Below are positions 45,101-55,704 of a DNA stretch of 64,000 bases, piece by piece (positions within the stretch are counted from its first letter, which is position 1; each line of letters opens with the position of its first letter). Below the pieces are notes generated by a model, which was not told where the DNA came from, ran no database searches, and worked only from the letters and a program-made list of their open reading frames with translations. This DNA comes from Miscanthus floridulus (lineage: Eukaryota > Streptophyta > Magnoliopsida > Poales > Poaceae): positions 108,269,799 through 108,333,798 of the forward strand of contig NC_089584.1 in the NCBI RefSeq assembly GCF_019320115.1. The letters run 5' to 3'. The position numbers were made by a program, and so were the translations under genes.

Positions 45101-46290
45101 GGGTGGAGTCTTATATGTGGTATTGTAGTGACTCCACCTGTGTCGTTTAAGGACCGGACGTTGGAGGTCATCTTGTCATGTTGAACGCAGCCTCTCACAT
45201 AGTTGGTTGGATAAGTCGTTCCGACCACGAAGCCGAGTAGCTCATCTCAGGTCGGGACCACGAGCAGTTCAAGTGCGCACTCTGGATGGTAGTATGGATG
45301 TGCGGAGAGTCATTGGCGTAAGCCCAAAGGCGGGTTAGAGTCCCGATCACCCTTGGCAGAGTGGTTCTCTGATTGTGCGGCGCTGGTCGTACCCGCGAAT
45401 TTGGTTCCTGATTTGTACCAAAGGTGACCTAAGGCTACCTTCGCAAGGTATGCCTGGGTGTGTGTTAGGAATAATTCCCCAGCTGGGTAGGAATCGATTC
45501 GAATCGTCGTCTCTCCCGGATAGTGAGAACTTGACTTGAGTTCCTTTCATCGTAGTAAATTATGGAAATGATGGTTATAAGATTATGCAAGAACTCAACT
45601 GGATATGGTTATTATTGTGATGACTTAATGGTACCAACATGTTTGGCATAGGATAGTTGCTAATCTAGTATGAGATAGGATTAATAACTGGTGATTCACA
45701 ATTAAAGAGATGTTGGATAACTTATGCTTTTTCTGCAAATAATGTCTACCAGCTCTACTTATAAAGCCTTGCATACTCCTTGGTGTCTTAGTATATTAGT
45801 TGGACGGGTAAGTCTCGCTGAGTACCTTCTCGTACTCAGGGTTTTATTCCCCTTTGTTGCAGATAACGTTATGTTTCATGGCTACTGCAAGAACTGTCTT
45901 GCTCCTGCTGTGGATGAGGACTAGGACCATGGGCAACGGTCATTCTATTTTTCATCTCACCTTTGTGCTTTTGGTTGGAGATGACTATGACACTAGCTTT
46001 GTATTAAACTACGTGTGATGTTTATGTTAAACTACTTTGCTTCCGCTACTTTCAAACTTGGTTTGTAATAATTATTCGAACTCTGATGTATGAGACATAT
46101 TTGTGAACTGTGATGTAACATGTGACTGGTTGTGTTGAATCTCTACGATCTTGGTTTATATGTTGGTTGTTTGAGATCCTTCGCGATTTCGTTGGACTAC
46201 CGGGTTTATATGGGCTCAAGTATGACGGTTTGATCGCTTCGGTGATTGCTATTGTACTTGTGCTCTTATAAATTGGACGGTTCTGTGACA
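42166..46290 (+). repeat. 3' LTR of the chromovirus
   Basis: 4125 bp, nearly identical to 32588-36703. It has a 9-base insertion relative to the 5' LTR near 42920 (extra CGCGCGTCG) and other single-base changes, mostly transitions. Confidence 0.93.
44646..45924 (+). other. Two-exon ORF candidate inside the chromovirus 3' LTR
   Basis: Segment 44646-44798 follows CAATAG and encodes an acidic peptide (ATEGITLVELDVEPQEEN, then GEGEPEADHLPECPDHQ). It ends AAAG followed by GCAAGC, a GC-type donor consensus. A second segment, 45863-45924, follows TTTGTTGCAG and encodes NVMFHGYCKNCLAPAVDED and a TAG stop. The phases agree (one base of the split codon before the intron, two after). An initiating exon was not resolved. 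A strong donor-like GTGAGTAAG lies at 43467. The 5' LTR copy (35058-36337) has a frameshift in the first exon. Splicing is inferred, not shown. Confidence 0.4.
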
Positions 46291-46441
46291 GAGCCCACCC
46301 CCAGAGGTCGGGTGAGGTGGAGCCCATGCATCTGGGTTCGGTTGGAGCTATAGGCACGCTCATGACTACTCGATTGAATCAATGTTGATGACCATTAGCT
46401 CCTCCTCTTCGGGTACCCTAGTATTGGTCCCTGACACTATG

Positions 46442-46834
46442 GGTGCTAAAAGTATAGCTTGCCCTCAGTTAATATCCAACTTGCCAAATTTCTCACTTTA
46501 ATCTACAGAAAAAGGTCATGCCACCCCGTAAGGCTAGATGCCAGATTTCGGCAGACCATTGACCAATAGGTGGTAATTTAGGCCAAGCAACCAAAAATAA
46601 TTCTGCAAAAGAGGTCGCGCCTGCAGACCATTGAGCGACAGGTGGTAATTTAGGCCAAGTAACCAATAATTCTACAAAAGAGGTCGCGCCTACAGACCAT
46701 TGACCGACAGGTGGTAATTTAGGCCAAGTAACCAATAATTCTGCAAAAGAGGTCGCGCCGATAGACCATTGACCGACAGGTGGTAATTTAGGCCAAGTAA
46801 CCAAAAATAATTCTGCAAAAATGGTCGTGCCTCC
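46442..46834. repeat. Minisatellite of about 70-bp units beside the gypsy element
   Basis: After a copy of the block seen at 1623-1812, four tandem units (starting near 46545, 46624, 46693 and 46763) share GACCATTGACCGACAGGTGG, TAATTTAGGCCAAGTAACCA and TTCTGCAAAAGAGGTCGCGC. Unit length is about 69-79 bases. A single diverged unit lies left of the gypsy element at 1704-1800. Confidence 0.85.
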
Positions 46835-47132
46835 ACAAGGCCAAGGGTTGGATCTTAGTGTAGCATTCACGCAAGTGCACCTCACCCTCACCCCACCTGG
46901 TTCAGCAAGCGAGTGCATGCCCATGAACTTCTTTTCCCTTCATCAAATTAGACTTAAGGCGGTGAAGAGGACTTCTATATTTAAGCATGGCTATCTTCAC
47001 CTCCACAAGCAAGATGAGACTAAAGGTTTTTCACTTTCACTCTTTGATCACATGAATGAGCCTTTGAGATTTCTCCATGGGCTTTTGAGATTGCATAATG
47101 GGCCATGCCCATATAAACCAATAGATTTCACT
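46835..47132. other. Spacer between minisatellite and copia element
   Basis: No recognised gene. It ends in the target sequence TCACT (47128-47132) that is duplicated on the far side of the copia element. Confidence 0.5.
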
Positions 47133-48158
47133 TGTTAGAAATTTAGGCATTTTCATAATCAGTTTAATCCAGAAAAGTAACATCAGCAGGTTCGTGACGG
47201 CATATATATGCATGTGTATATCTCTAATGAACACTATAGCATGCAGTGATAACATACAGATGAACATAGTAGCAGCAAATACAGTAATCATAGAGATTAG
47301 AGTGTACCCAGTGGAGGGTCCCATGCCGAGGGCATTGGAGGCTCTATTCGCACTAGTCGACATAGTGCGTTGCTTGAAGTCGTGGACCACAGTCGGTGCA
47401 GGACGATGTTTGTAGTGCAGTCCCACGAACGGATCACTAGGAAGAAGATGCCGTGACATTCTGCAAGCAATCACTGAGAAGAAGATATACGTGGACGAGC
47501 AGTCATGGATCGCTCCCCAAAAACATAATCGCCGCACACCCCGTGTAAGGTTCTCTTGCGGACGAGGGTTCCGGAGGCACCTGCTCTCCTGCTACACCAT
47601 GCGTGCAGAGGTACGGGATGGCGAAAACAGAAGGCTGCGGAAGTGTGGTTCTCTCGGGAGTGGTTGTGGAAGTACAGGATCTGGACTGACAGAAGACTCA
47701 GATATATGGACAGGGAGAAGAGAGGCAGCGAAGAATCCCAAGAGACGGAGACGGAGAGACGGAAGCGAAAGAGACAGTAACTGCCGTAATCAGTTCACCT
47801 CCACCATCAAGGGGAGTAACTCCCGTTGTTATGTGGATTAAGTGGCAAAAGACTGGCAACGCCCGCTCGCTCGCTCGCTCGCCACCCGTCGCCTGCCTGC
47901 CTGCCTCACCACACCACGCCACGCCCACGGCCTAGCCCGGCCGGTGGCGGTGGTGGTGCGTGCGCGTGCATGTGGCACACCATTATTCTTTTCTTAGCTT
48001 CTCAATTTAGATGAATAATTTCCAACCATATAAGCTGAGTCAACATTCAGTGAAACCCCCATATGGTATTAAACCAAACAACGCTTAATGTTACGCACCA
48101 TAGAGTTTTATTTGATTCATTAAATACTATATGGGCCAAGCCCATATTATATCCAACA
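47133..48158 (-). repeat. 3' LTR of the copia element
   Basis: 1026 bp. It is longer than its partner by a small internal block around 47740-47930, including the simple repeats CGCTCGCTCGCTCGC and CCTGCCTGCCTG. It holds the same long minus-strand frame as the 5' LTR (from 47537). Confidence 0.9.
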
Positions 48159-48697
48159 ATCCCCACCAAACTCTACGGTTTATAACAAAGTAGTCTCAGA
48201 ACCACATTTCTTTTATATACCAGTGTTTCGATGGAGATTGTTAAGTTGAACATCCATCTAGAGCAATAGTTTCACTCAGTCACAACTGAACAATGGACTA
48301 AGCCTTGAATTGATAGTTTTGTGTGAGGTGAATGTCACTAAAGTCCTTAGCTGATACTGGGCAGCAAAAGGCATCCCCTCTAGTTGAAGCATATAAGTCA
48401 TACTTCAGTGCCTTTCATGAGTATTTAGAGATCACCCAAATCTCATAGACTGTGACCAGTAGTCTGACTCATATAGATGTATTCTTCAAAAGATATTCTG
48501 TAGGACAACATCTTTTCTTTGGCAAGCCACTTGGAACACATTAAGGCAAAAGCCAGCTTGCCTTATAGAAAGGAAAGATATGCATCAAAAATGAGTCTTA
48601 CTAAGGATCTTTCCTCAAAATTTACTACTAGCTTGTTTCACCGTCCTACTTCACGGGATCTCCGATCACATAGAACAGGTTACCATTATAGTAAATT
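48159..48697 (-). other. Region between copia pol and 3' LTR
   Basis: About 540 bases without an ORF. It begins next to the LTR with the PPT, read TTTGGTGGGGAT on the minus strand. Confidence 0.6.
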
Positions 48698-51600
48698 TCA
48701 AGTGGGTCTCAAACCCATCTCTCTCGATGCACTTTCTATCACATTACGTGATAGACCCTTACTGAACTGATCTGCCAGATTGTTAAACGTGTGGACATAG
48801 TCCAATGCTATTACTCCGGAGTTTCTTAATTTCCTGATAGATTTTAGTCGTCTCTTAACATGCCTTGTAGACTTCATGTTATCCTTGGAACTATTAACCT
48901 TTGTAATCACAGTCAGGTTATCGCAGTTTATAGAAATAGCCGGTATGGGTTTTTCAACAACCGGTAAATCTATAAGGAGATCACGAAGCCACTCAGCCTC
49001 AGATCCAACAGTGTCTAATGCTATGAGTTCTGCTTCCATTGTAGACTTCGTTAAGATAGTCTGCTTGCAAGACTTCTAGGAAACAGCACCACCTCCAAGC
49101 GAAAACACATATCTACTTGTGGCATAAAGCTCATCAGCATCAGAAATCTAGTTGGCATCACAATAGCCTTCCAGCACTTTCAGATGTCCGGTATAACAAA
49201 TACCATAGCTCATGGTCCCTTTTAGGTAGCGCATTACTCTCTCAAGAGCACGCCAGTGATCATCTTCCAGGTTTGACACAAACCGGCTCAGCTTGCACAC
49301 AACAAATGAGATGTTAGGCCTTGTTGCACTAGCAAGATACTTGAGCGAACCAATGATCTAGGAATATCTCAACTGATCCCTTGCTATTCTTCGATTTTTA
49401 CTCAATAGCACGCTAGGGTCATAAGGTGTAGGAGCAGGTGCACAGTCACTAAACCCAAAGCGACTCAGTACCTTTTCCACATAGTGGGTTTGTAACAGAG
49501 TTACCCCACCATCACCTTCTCTTAGAAGCTTGATATTAAGAATAACATCAGCCTCTCCCAAATCTTTCATCTCAAAATTTTTAGATAGAAATTCCTTCAC
49601 CTCCTCGATCACTTTGAGGCTAGATCCAAAGATCAGTATGTCATAAACATATAAGCACAAAATGACTCCTTCACCCCCACCATACCAATAGTACACACAT
49701 TTGTCAGCTTCATTCACAACAAAGCCAATAGATGTCAAAGTTCTATTGAACTTCTCATGCCATTGCTTAGGAGCTTGTTTTAGGTCGTATAATGACTTTA
49801 ATAATTTACACACCTTGCCTTCTTGACCATTTGCTACAAACCCATTAGGCTGATCCATATAGATCTCCTCCTCCAACTCTTCATTTAGAAAAGCTGTCTT
49901 AACGTCCATTTGATGAACGATAAGACCATAAGAGGCTGCCAGGGAAAGCAAAACTTGAATTATGGTCAATCGGGCAACCGGTGAATAAGTATCAAAGAAA
50001 TCCTCACCTTCCTTTTGAGTATAACCCTTAGCCACAAGCCTTGCCTTGTATCTCTCAATAGTACCATCAGGCCTAAGCTTTTTCTTGAACACCCATTTGC
50101 AACCTATAGGCTTTCACCCATAGGGACGATAAACTATTTCCCAAGTTCCATTAGACATAACAGAATCCATCTCACTCTGTACTGCTTCCTTCCATAAGTC
50201 AGCATCAGGAGAGGAATATGCCTCTTCAATGGTCGTTGGTGTGTCATCCACAAGGTACACAATATAGTCGTCACCAAAAGACTTTGCAGTGCTCTGTCTC
50301 TTGCTTTTTCTGGTGACTATAGTGTCATCCTCCTCAGGATTTTGCACATAGGGTTCCTCAGTTTATTCTATCAGAGTAAAATTTTCATGCTTATAGGGAA
50401 TTATAAATTCAAGACCAGTTGTGCTAGGTGCATTTTTCATGGGAAACTCATTCTCAAAAAATATAGCGTCTCTAGATTCCATGATTGTATCAACAGCCAT
50501 CTCAGGAATACTAGAGTTTATTATTAAAAATATATAACCCACGCTGTGAATTGCATAACCAAGAAAGACACCATCAACAGTCTTTGGTCTAAGCTTTCGC
50601 TTTTTGTTTATTAGCATATTCACCTTTACCAAACAACCCCAAGTTCGCAGGTAAGAGAGATTTAATCTCTTCTTCTCCCATTCCCCGAATGGTGTGATTT
50701 CTTTGTTCTTTATGGGCACTCTGTTTAGGATATGACACGTTGTCAATATAGCCTCACCCCACCATTCCTTATATAGTCCCGCAGTCTCCAACATGGCATT
50801 AACCAAATCAGTTAGAGTGTGGTTCTTTCTCTCTGCAATCCCATTGGACTGTGGTGAGTATGGTGGCGTCCTCTCATAAATAATTCCATGCACCGCGCAA
50901 AACTCATAAAATTCATTTGAGAAATATTCTCCCCCGCGATCAGACCGCAAACGCTTGATTTTCTTCTCAAGTTGATTTTCTACCTCAGCTTTATAGATTT
51001 TAAAATGATGCAACGCTTCATCTTTTGTTTTTAATAAATGCACGTAGCAAAATCTAGTGCAATCATCTATAAATATCATGAAGTATCATCTACCGCCTTT
51101 AGTCAATTCGCCATTCATTTCGCATAAATCATAATGAACGAGTTCTCATGGTGCCAAGTTCCTCGCCTCAGCAGCCTTGTGAGGCTTGCGTGGTTGCTTC
51201 GATTGCACACACACCTGACACTTAGAATCTTTGACTAAGTTAAATTTTGGGATTAAATTCAGATTTGCAAGCCACATGAGACAGCCAAAATTAATGTGAC
51301 AGAGTCATGAATGCCATATATTCGACTCATCCGAAACATTAACATTGTTCACCACTTTATTACACACATCATCAAGCAAAGATAAACGGAACAAGCCTCC
51401 GCAATCATAATATTTTCCAACAAATGTTCCATGTCTCGACACAACACATTTATTGGACTCAAGTACAATTTTAAAGCCATCGTGACATAACTGAGAAGCG
51501 CTAACAAGATTCTTCTTGATGGAGGGGACATGCTGCACGTTCTTTAATAGCACCGTCTTTCCTGAAGTAAACTTCAGAACGACCGTACCAGCACCAAGAA

Positions 51601-52641
51601 CACGTGCATGCGAACCGTTTCCCATCAGCAAGGCTCCACTCCTACCGGCCTGATAGGAAATAAACAAAGAAACATCAACACACACATGAATATTAGCACC
51701 ACTGTCCATCCACCATTCAGGTGAAAGACAAACTGAAAGAACAAAAGGTAAAGAATTACCATACCCAGATGTTCCCCCTTCAGTCTCGCTAATTACCATG
51801 TTTGCGGATTTCTTTTCTTGCTTATATTTGCGGTCTGGGCACGCACTTGTCCAATGCTCATCACTCCCGCAAACAAAGCATCCTCCACCATTCTTGTTGT
51901 TTTTTTTTTAAACTGTGCAGTCTGCTTAGGCTTTGCATTGTTGTTCTCTTGCATGTTCTTCTTCTTTTTATTACGAGATGCAAATGAGTTTTTCTTCTAC
52001 ACCATATTGGCGACGGAAGACTCAACTCCTTTTCCATGATTGTCTTTTGCTCTCACCCTCTCCTCAACATCAAGAGATCCAATAAGCTCAGCCACGCTAA
52101 ACTCTTGTCTCTTGTGTTTTAGAGAAGTAGCAAAATCCCTCCAAGAAGATGACAGCTTAGCGATTATACCACCAGCCACAAACTTGTCGGGCAACAAACA
52201 TAGGAAATGTTCTAGTTCCTTCGCTAGCGCCTGTATCTCATGAGCCTGTTCGACGATAGAACGGTTTTCAACCATTTTATAGTCATACAGCTGCTCCATA
52301 AGGTACAGCTCATTGCCAGCATCAGAAACCCCAAACTTTGCCTCAAGAGCATCACATAACTCTTTACCTGATGTGCAAGATATATAGTTTTTCTCATACT
52401 TGGGATGAAGTACACTAATCACGGCGCCTCGAAACAGGTTATCGATAGCCAAGAACTTTCACTCCTCCTCAGGAGTAAACTGTTCAGGCTTCCCCTGTGC
52501 GGCGTGATAGCAGTTCATCGCAGTCAACCACAACACCATCTTGGCACGCCATATCATGAAATTCTTGCCATCAAAACTATTTGGCTTCAAAGCAGCAGCA
52601 AAACCACTGACAGAAAATTGCCTATAATTAGGTTTTTGGAT
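48698..52641 (-). pseudogene. Copia gag-pol polyprotein, multiple stops and a dead RT
   Basis: Domains on the minus strand: gag from the LTR edge (FDGKNFMIWRAKMVLWLTAM, then GKELCDALEAKFG); knuckle CFVCGSDEHWTSAC near 51870; protease WWMDSGANIHVC near 51715; integrase with CQVCVQ, FIDDCTRFCYVHLLKT, SDRGGEYFSNEF and SPQSNGIAERKN; RT with [16 protein letters not shown] and [13 protein letters not shown]; RNase H with KSTMEAELIALDT; end at MGLRPT. The RT catalytic box reads YVYD instead of YVDD, an Asp to Tyr change that should abolish polymerase activity. Stops include TGA where Arg is expected (near 52459, 51305 and 51088) and TAG near 51998. A one-base shift lies in a homopolymer at about 51900-51908. 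The element can no longer move by itself. Confidence 0.92.
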
Positions 52642-52986
52642 TGTTAGAAATTTAGACATTTTTATTATCAGTTTAATCCAGAAAAGTAACATCAGCAGGT
52701 TCGTGACGGCATATATGTGCATGTGTATATCTCTAATGAACACTACAGCATGCAGTGATAACATACAGATGAACACAGTAGCAGCGAATATAGTAATCAC
52801 AGAGATTAGAGTGTACCCAGCGGAGGGTCCCATGCCGAGGGCATCGGAGGCTCCATTCGCACTAGTCGACATAGTGCGTTGCTTGAAGTCGTGGACCACA
52901 GTCGGTGCAGGACGATGTTCGCAGTGCAGTCCCACGAACGGATCATCAGGAAGAAGACGCATTGATGTTCCGCAGGCAATCACCAA
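52459..52986 (-). other. LTR-encoded reading frame with two hydrophobic segments, fused in frame to gag
   Basis: The minus-strand frame open from 52986 contains an internal ATG (MSTSANGASDALGMG) followed by two membrane-type segments, TLISVITIFAATVFICMLSL and AVTNLLMLLFWIKLII. It then crosses the LTR end without a stop into gag (KPNYRQFSVSGFAAALKPNS) until a TGA at 52459. The other LTR keeps the same frame open (from 47537) with about nine amino-acid differences. All nucleotide differences in the stretch compared are transitions. If the transcript starts upstream in the LTR, gag could carry this leader. Whether it is translated is unknown, and hydrophobic frames can arise by chance in T-rich DNA. 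Confidence 0.4.
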
Positions 52987-53582
52987 AAAGAAGATGTACG
53001 TGGACGAGCAGTCGCGGATCGCTTCCCAAAAACCTAATCGCTACGCACCCCGTGCAAGGTTCTCTGGCGGACGAGGGTTCCGGAGGCACCCGCTACTCCG
53101 TGCGCGCAGAGGTACGGGACGGGGAAACCAGAAAGCTGCGGAAGTGTGGTTCTCTCGGGAGTGGTTGCGGAAGTACAGGATCTGGACTGACGGAAGACTT
53201 GGATATATGGCGGAGAGAAGAGAGGCAGCGGAGAATCCCAGAAGACGGAGAGACAGTAACTGCCGTAATCAGTTCGCCTCCACCATCAAGGGGAGTAACT
53301 CCCGTTTTATGTGGATTAAGTGGCAAAAGACTGGCCACGCCCGACCGCTCGCCGCCCGCCTGTCACGTTCCGGCCACCGGCGGCGGTGCGCGCGTATGGC
53401 ACGCCATTGTCCTTTTCTCGGGTTCTCAATTTAGATGAATAATTTCTAACCATATAAGCTGAATCAACGTTCAGTCAAAACTCCGTATGGTATTAAACCA
53501 AACAACGCTTAATATTACGCCCCATAGAATTTTATTTGATTCATTAAATATTATATGGGTCAAGTCCATATTATATCCAACA
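52642..53582 (-). repeat. 5' LTR of the copia element
   Basis: 941 bp. On the minus strand it starts TGTTGGATATAATATGG at 53582 and ends TTTCTAACA at 52642. The adjoining interior ATCCAAAAACCTAATTATAG does not match the initiator-Met tRNA primer site. Confidence 0.9.
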
Positions 53583-53587
53583 TCACT

Positions 53588-54795
53588 AAAGCCTCCTTTG
53601 AGATGAAAGATTTGTTTCTATTTTCTATATGTTTCTTCTATAACAATACTGTCCTGCACTCGAAAATTAAGCCTCCCATGAGGATCGTACCACTGACCAG
53701 TCGCTTTCCCTGGGCACAAGAGAAAATCCTTCGATAATCGGTAGCAAGAATTTCCAAAGCTTGAAGCCATGTTAAATACCGTACGCTGGACTGCTGGAGC
53801 TCTAGATGACTGGAGCAGTGGACACTGGACACTGGAATAGAATATTCTTGGGACTGTAAATTGAACAGGTAATATGCGGTATGCCTATGGCTTGGATGGA
53901 GATAACAAACACACTGTATTCACTACTCGGGACTCTTCGTCAGAGCAGACCGAGTTGTACCTGACCTCGTGAATACCGTTGTTCTCAGATGATCGGGTCA
54001 TTCAAACTGAGTGAACTCTAGAATTTGTTTCTTTTTCTTGGCGACAGACCTAATCGAGATCCAGCGTTTTAGGCAGACGCAGCTAAATTAGACTCACGAG
54101 CTAAGTGGTCACCAGTTCATTCGCGCACAGGGAACCTGGACAAAACCATGTCCATCCATCTGTTATAATTATATCCTTCACTGCCTTTTTTTTTCACAAC
54201 ATCCTTCACTGCTTTTCATCTACCATCGTTCTCCGTCGCTGTAATTAATTTATTGCCAGCCCTTGGGAGAAAAAGGACGATATTCTGTTTTTTTTAATCC
54301 GTGATCAGCATGGGTACTTATCACGTCCCATAGGAAAAGGTATTTTTACCTTTCTGAAAATGTCTCGAAGCTTCTAAAAGTTTCGAGAAAAACCCTAGAG
54401 ACAGAATTGGACATGAAAAATCTAAAAAGAATATTTACCACTTGTGAAAGTATCTCTAAGAGGTTCCAAAAAATAGATTTGGTTTTAAAAAAAAATGGGA
54501 CAAATAACCAAAAATTCTAGATTTTTTTCAAAACATTCTAATCGATATATAAACACGTTTTGAAACTTTCCACAACAAAAACATGAGATGCAATGAGCAT
54601 GAATGCATTGATCATTAAAATTATTGGTTGAGTCTTATATTTTTACTGCAGATAGTTTTTAAAACACATTTAGACACCAATTAGGAATATTGTCCCTATT
54701 TTCTAGAGCTAAATATAATTTTGGAAGCTACTAGAGATATTTTTACAAGTTCTAAATACTTCATTTGGGTTTTTGGTGACCTAGTCCATCTCTAG
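53588..54795. other. Intergenic stretch without recognised features
   Basis: No convincing ORF, RNA gene or terminal repeats. Poly-T runs and an AT-rich block (54280-54760) are present. It ends in ATCTCTAG (54788-54795), the target duplication of the next element. Confidence 0.55.
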
Positions 54796-55696
54796 TATGG
54801 ATGAAAACGGGACGGGAAATTTCCGTACCGACCGACACCGTATACCGCATTAACCGATCGCATACCGTTTTTTGTAGGGAAAATAGGAAACGGGAAATCG
54901 ACACCGTATTTTAGGCAGGAACGGGAATGGAATCAGTTAAGGAATTTTCCCGACCGTATTCACGGTTCCCGTATTTGGGCAGGAAAATTCCCGACGGTAT
55001 TCCCGTATTTTGTACACCAATAATCATCATCACCTCTCTCAAGAAATATTAATACTGATAATGACGCCACTGAAGTGTGTTAACTATAACTGATGAACTA
55101 TAGCTGGTTAGTACCTGTAGAAAAGGGCTTGAAATCAGTAAGCCGCCCTGCAATAAGCCGGTCAGCAGGCGGTTTAGACCAAACTGTACAAGCGTGTACA
55201 CAATATGCTACCTTACTGTTGTTGTCGACTTAAATGAACTACAGTACAGCACTATAGCTACTCCACAATGAAAGAGAATTAAGTCAGCTTAGGTTTGGGT
55301 ACCAAAATTGACAATGTATCCTCTACTGTCTTCCATATTTAGTTGGTCCTCCACAAAGAAAATAAATGCCCACGATTGAACTATTGACAATGTATCCTCT
55401 ATTAACAATATAACAAAGCTCGAGGATGTTATGAAGTTGTCCACTTGTTTGCATATGGTTGCTATTGTTGCATCGAGCTCATTGTTTTAAGTGGTTATAT
55501 ATATTGATGTTCCCGTTTTGTGTTACCGCTTTCCGATCATAATCGACACGTTCCCATTCGAAATATTCCGTTCCCGATATCCCGTAATACCGGTTTCGTT
55601 TTCCCGTCCGGCCTTCCCGTTCCAGTTTCTGTTCCCGGCCAAAAAAATATAGGAGCGGGAATGATTAAGACATTTTCCCGACCGTTTTCATCCCTA
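54796..55696 (+). mobile_element. Ds-like non-autonomous hAT element
   Basis: 901 bp with ends TATGGATGAAAACGGG and, inward from the right, TAGGGATGAAAACGGTCGGG. A perfect 8-bp duplication ATCTCTAG flanks it (54788-54795 and 55697-55704). Its first 100 bases (CGTATACCGCATTAACCGAT, CGCATACCGTTTTT) and last 200 bases match the 2042-4381 element, so it is a deletion derivative of the same family. No transposase coding remains. Confidence 0.93.
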
Positions 55697-55704
55697 ATCT
55701 CTAG

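Larger units (their letters stand above)
32588..46290 (+). mobile_element. Young chromovirus (Tekay/Del-type Ty3/gypsy) with 4.1-kb LTRs
   Basis: The two LTRs run TGTAACACCC...GGTTCTGTGACA, and the element is flanked by GAGCC (32583-32587 and 46291-46295). A Met-tRNA-like PBS and a PPT are present. One polyprotein frame ends in a chromodomain, which defines chromoviruses. By eye I count roughly 20-25 substitutions plus a few short indels between the 4.1-kb LTRs (around 0.5-0.6%). It is therefore the youngest large insertion here, although its coding region is already interrupted by three stops. Confidence 0.93.
1818..46436 (-). mobile_element. Old Tat-type Ty3/gypsy retrotransposon, host of five nested insertions
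   Basis: The outer boundaries are TGTCGG at 1818 and CTGACA at 46436, flanked by a perfect 5-bp duplication CTATG (1813-1817 and 46437-46441). On the minus strand the order is: 5' LTR (46436 to 30170), a PBS-like sequence, gag/pol remnants (about 30140 to 24358), a repeat-rich spacer, an ORF in the opposite direction (about 6400-9983), a G-rich PPT, and the 3' LTR (5341 to 1818). A second RNase H and an extra antisense ORF between pol and the 3' LTR are known hallmarks of Tat/Grande-type elements. LTR copies are well diverged and pol has many stops and frameshifts, so the element is old and dead. Removing the five insertions gives an element of roughly 14 kb. Confidence 0.85.
30170..46436 (-). 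repeat. Right (5') LTR of the gypsy element, split by two insertions
   Basis: The LTR parts are 30170-30937, 32414-32587 and 46296-46436, about 1.08 kb in total. A solo LTR of the same family interrupts it at 30938 and a chromovirus at 32588. The flanking pieces rejoin cleanly after removing each insertion and one copy of its target duplication. The outer end is CTGACA at 46436. Confidence 0.85.
47133..53582 (-). mobile_element. Complete but decayed Ty1/copia retrotransposon
   Basis: The LTRs 47133-48158 and 52642-53582 run TGTTAG...CCAACA on the plus strand and are flanked by TCACT (47128-47132 and 53583-53587). The minus strand carries gag, protease, integrase, RT and RNase H in that order, which is the copia arrangement. 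A PPT (TTTGGTGGGGAT) precedes the left (3') LTR. A 227-bp stretch compared by eye between LTRs shows about nine differences, all transitions (roughly 4%), so the element is considerably older than the chromovirus. Confidence 0.93.

Noticed and set aside
46545..46834. CRISPR-like array
   Set aside because: Units are contiguous tandem repeats of about 70 bases without unique spacers, in plant DNA. It is a minisatellite.
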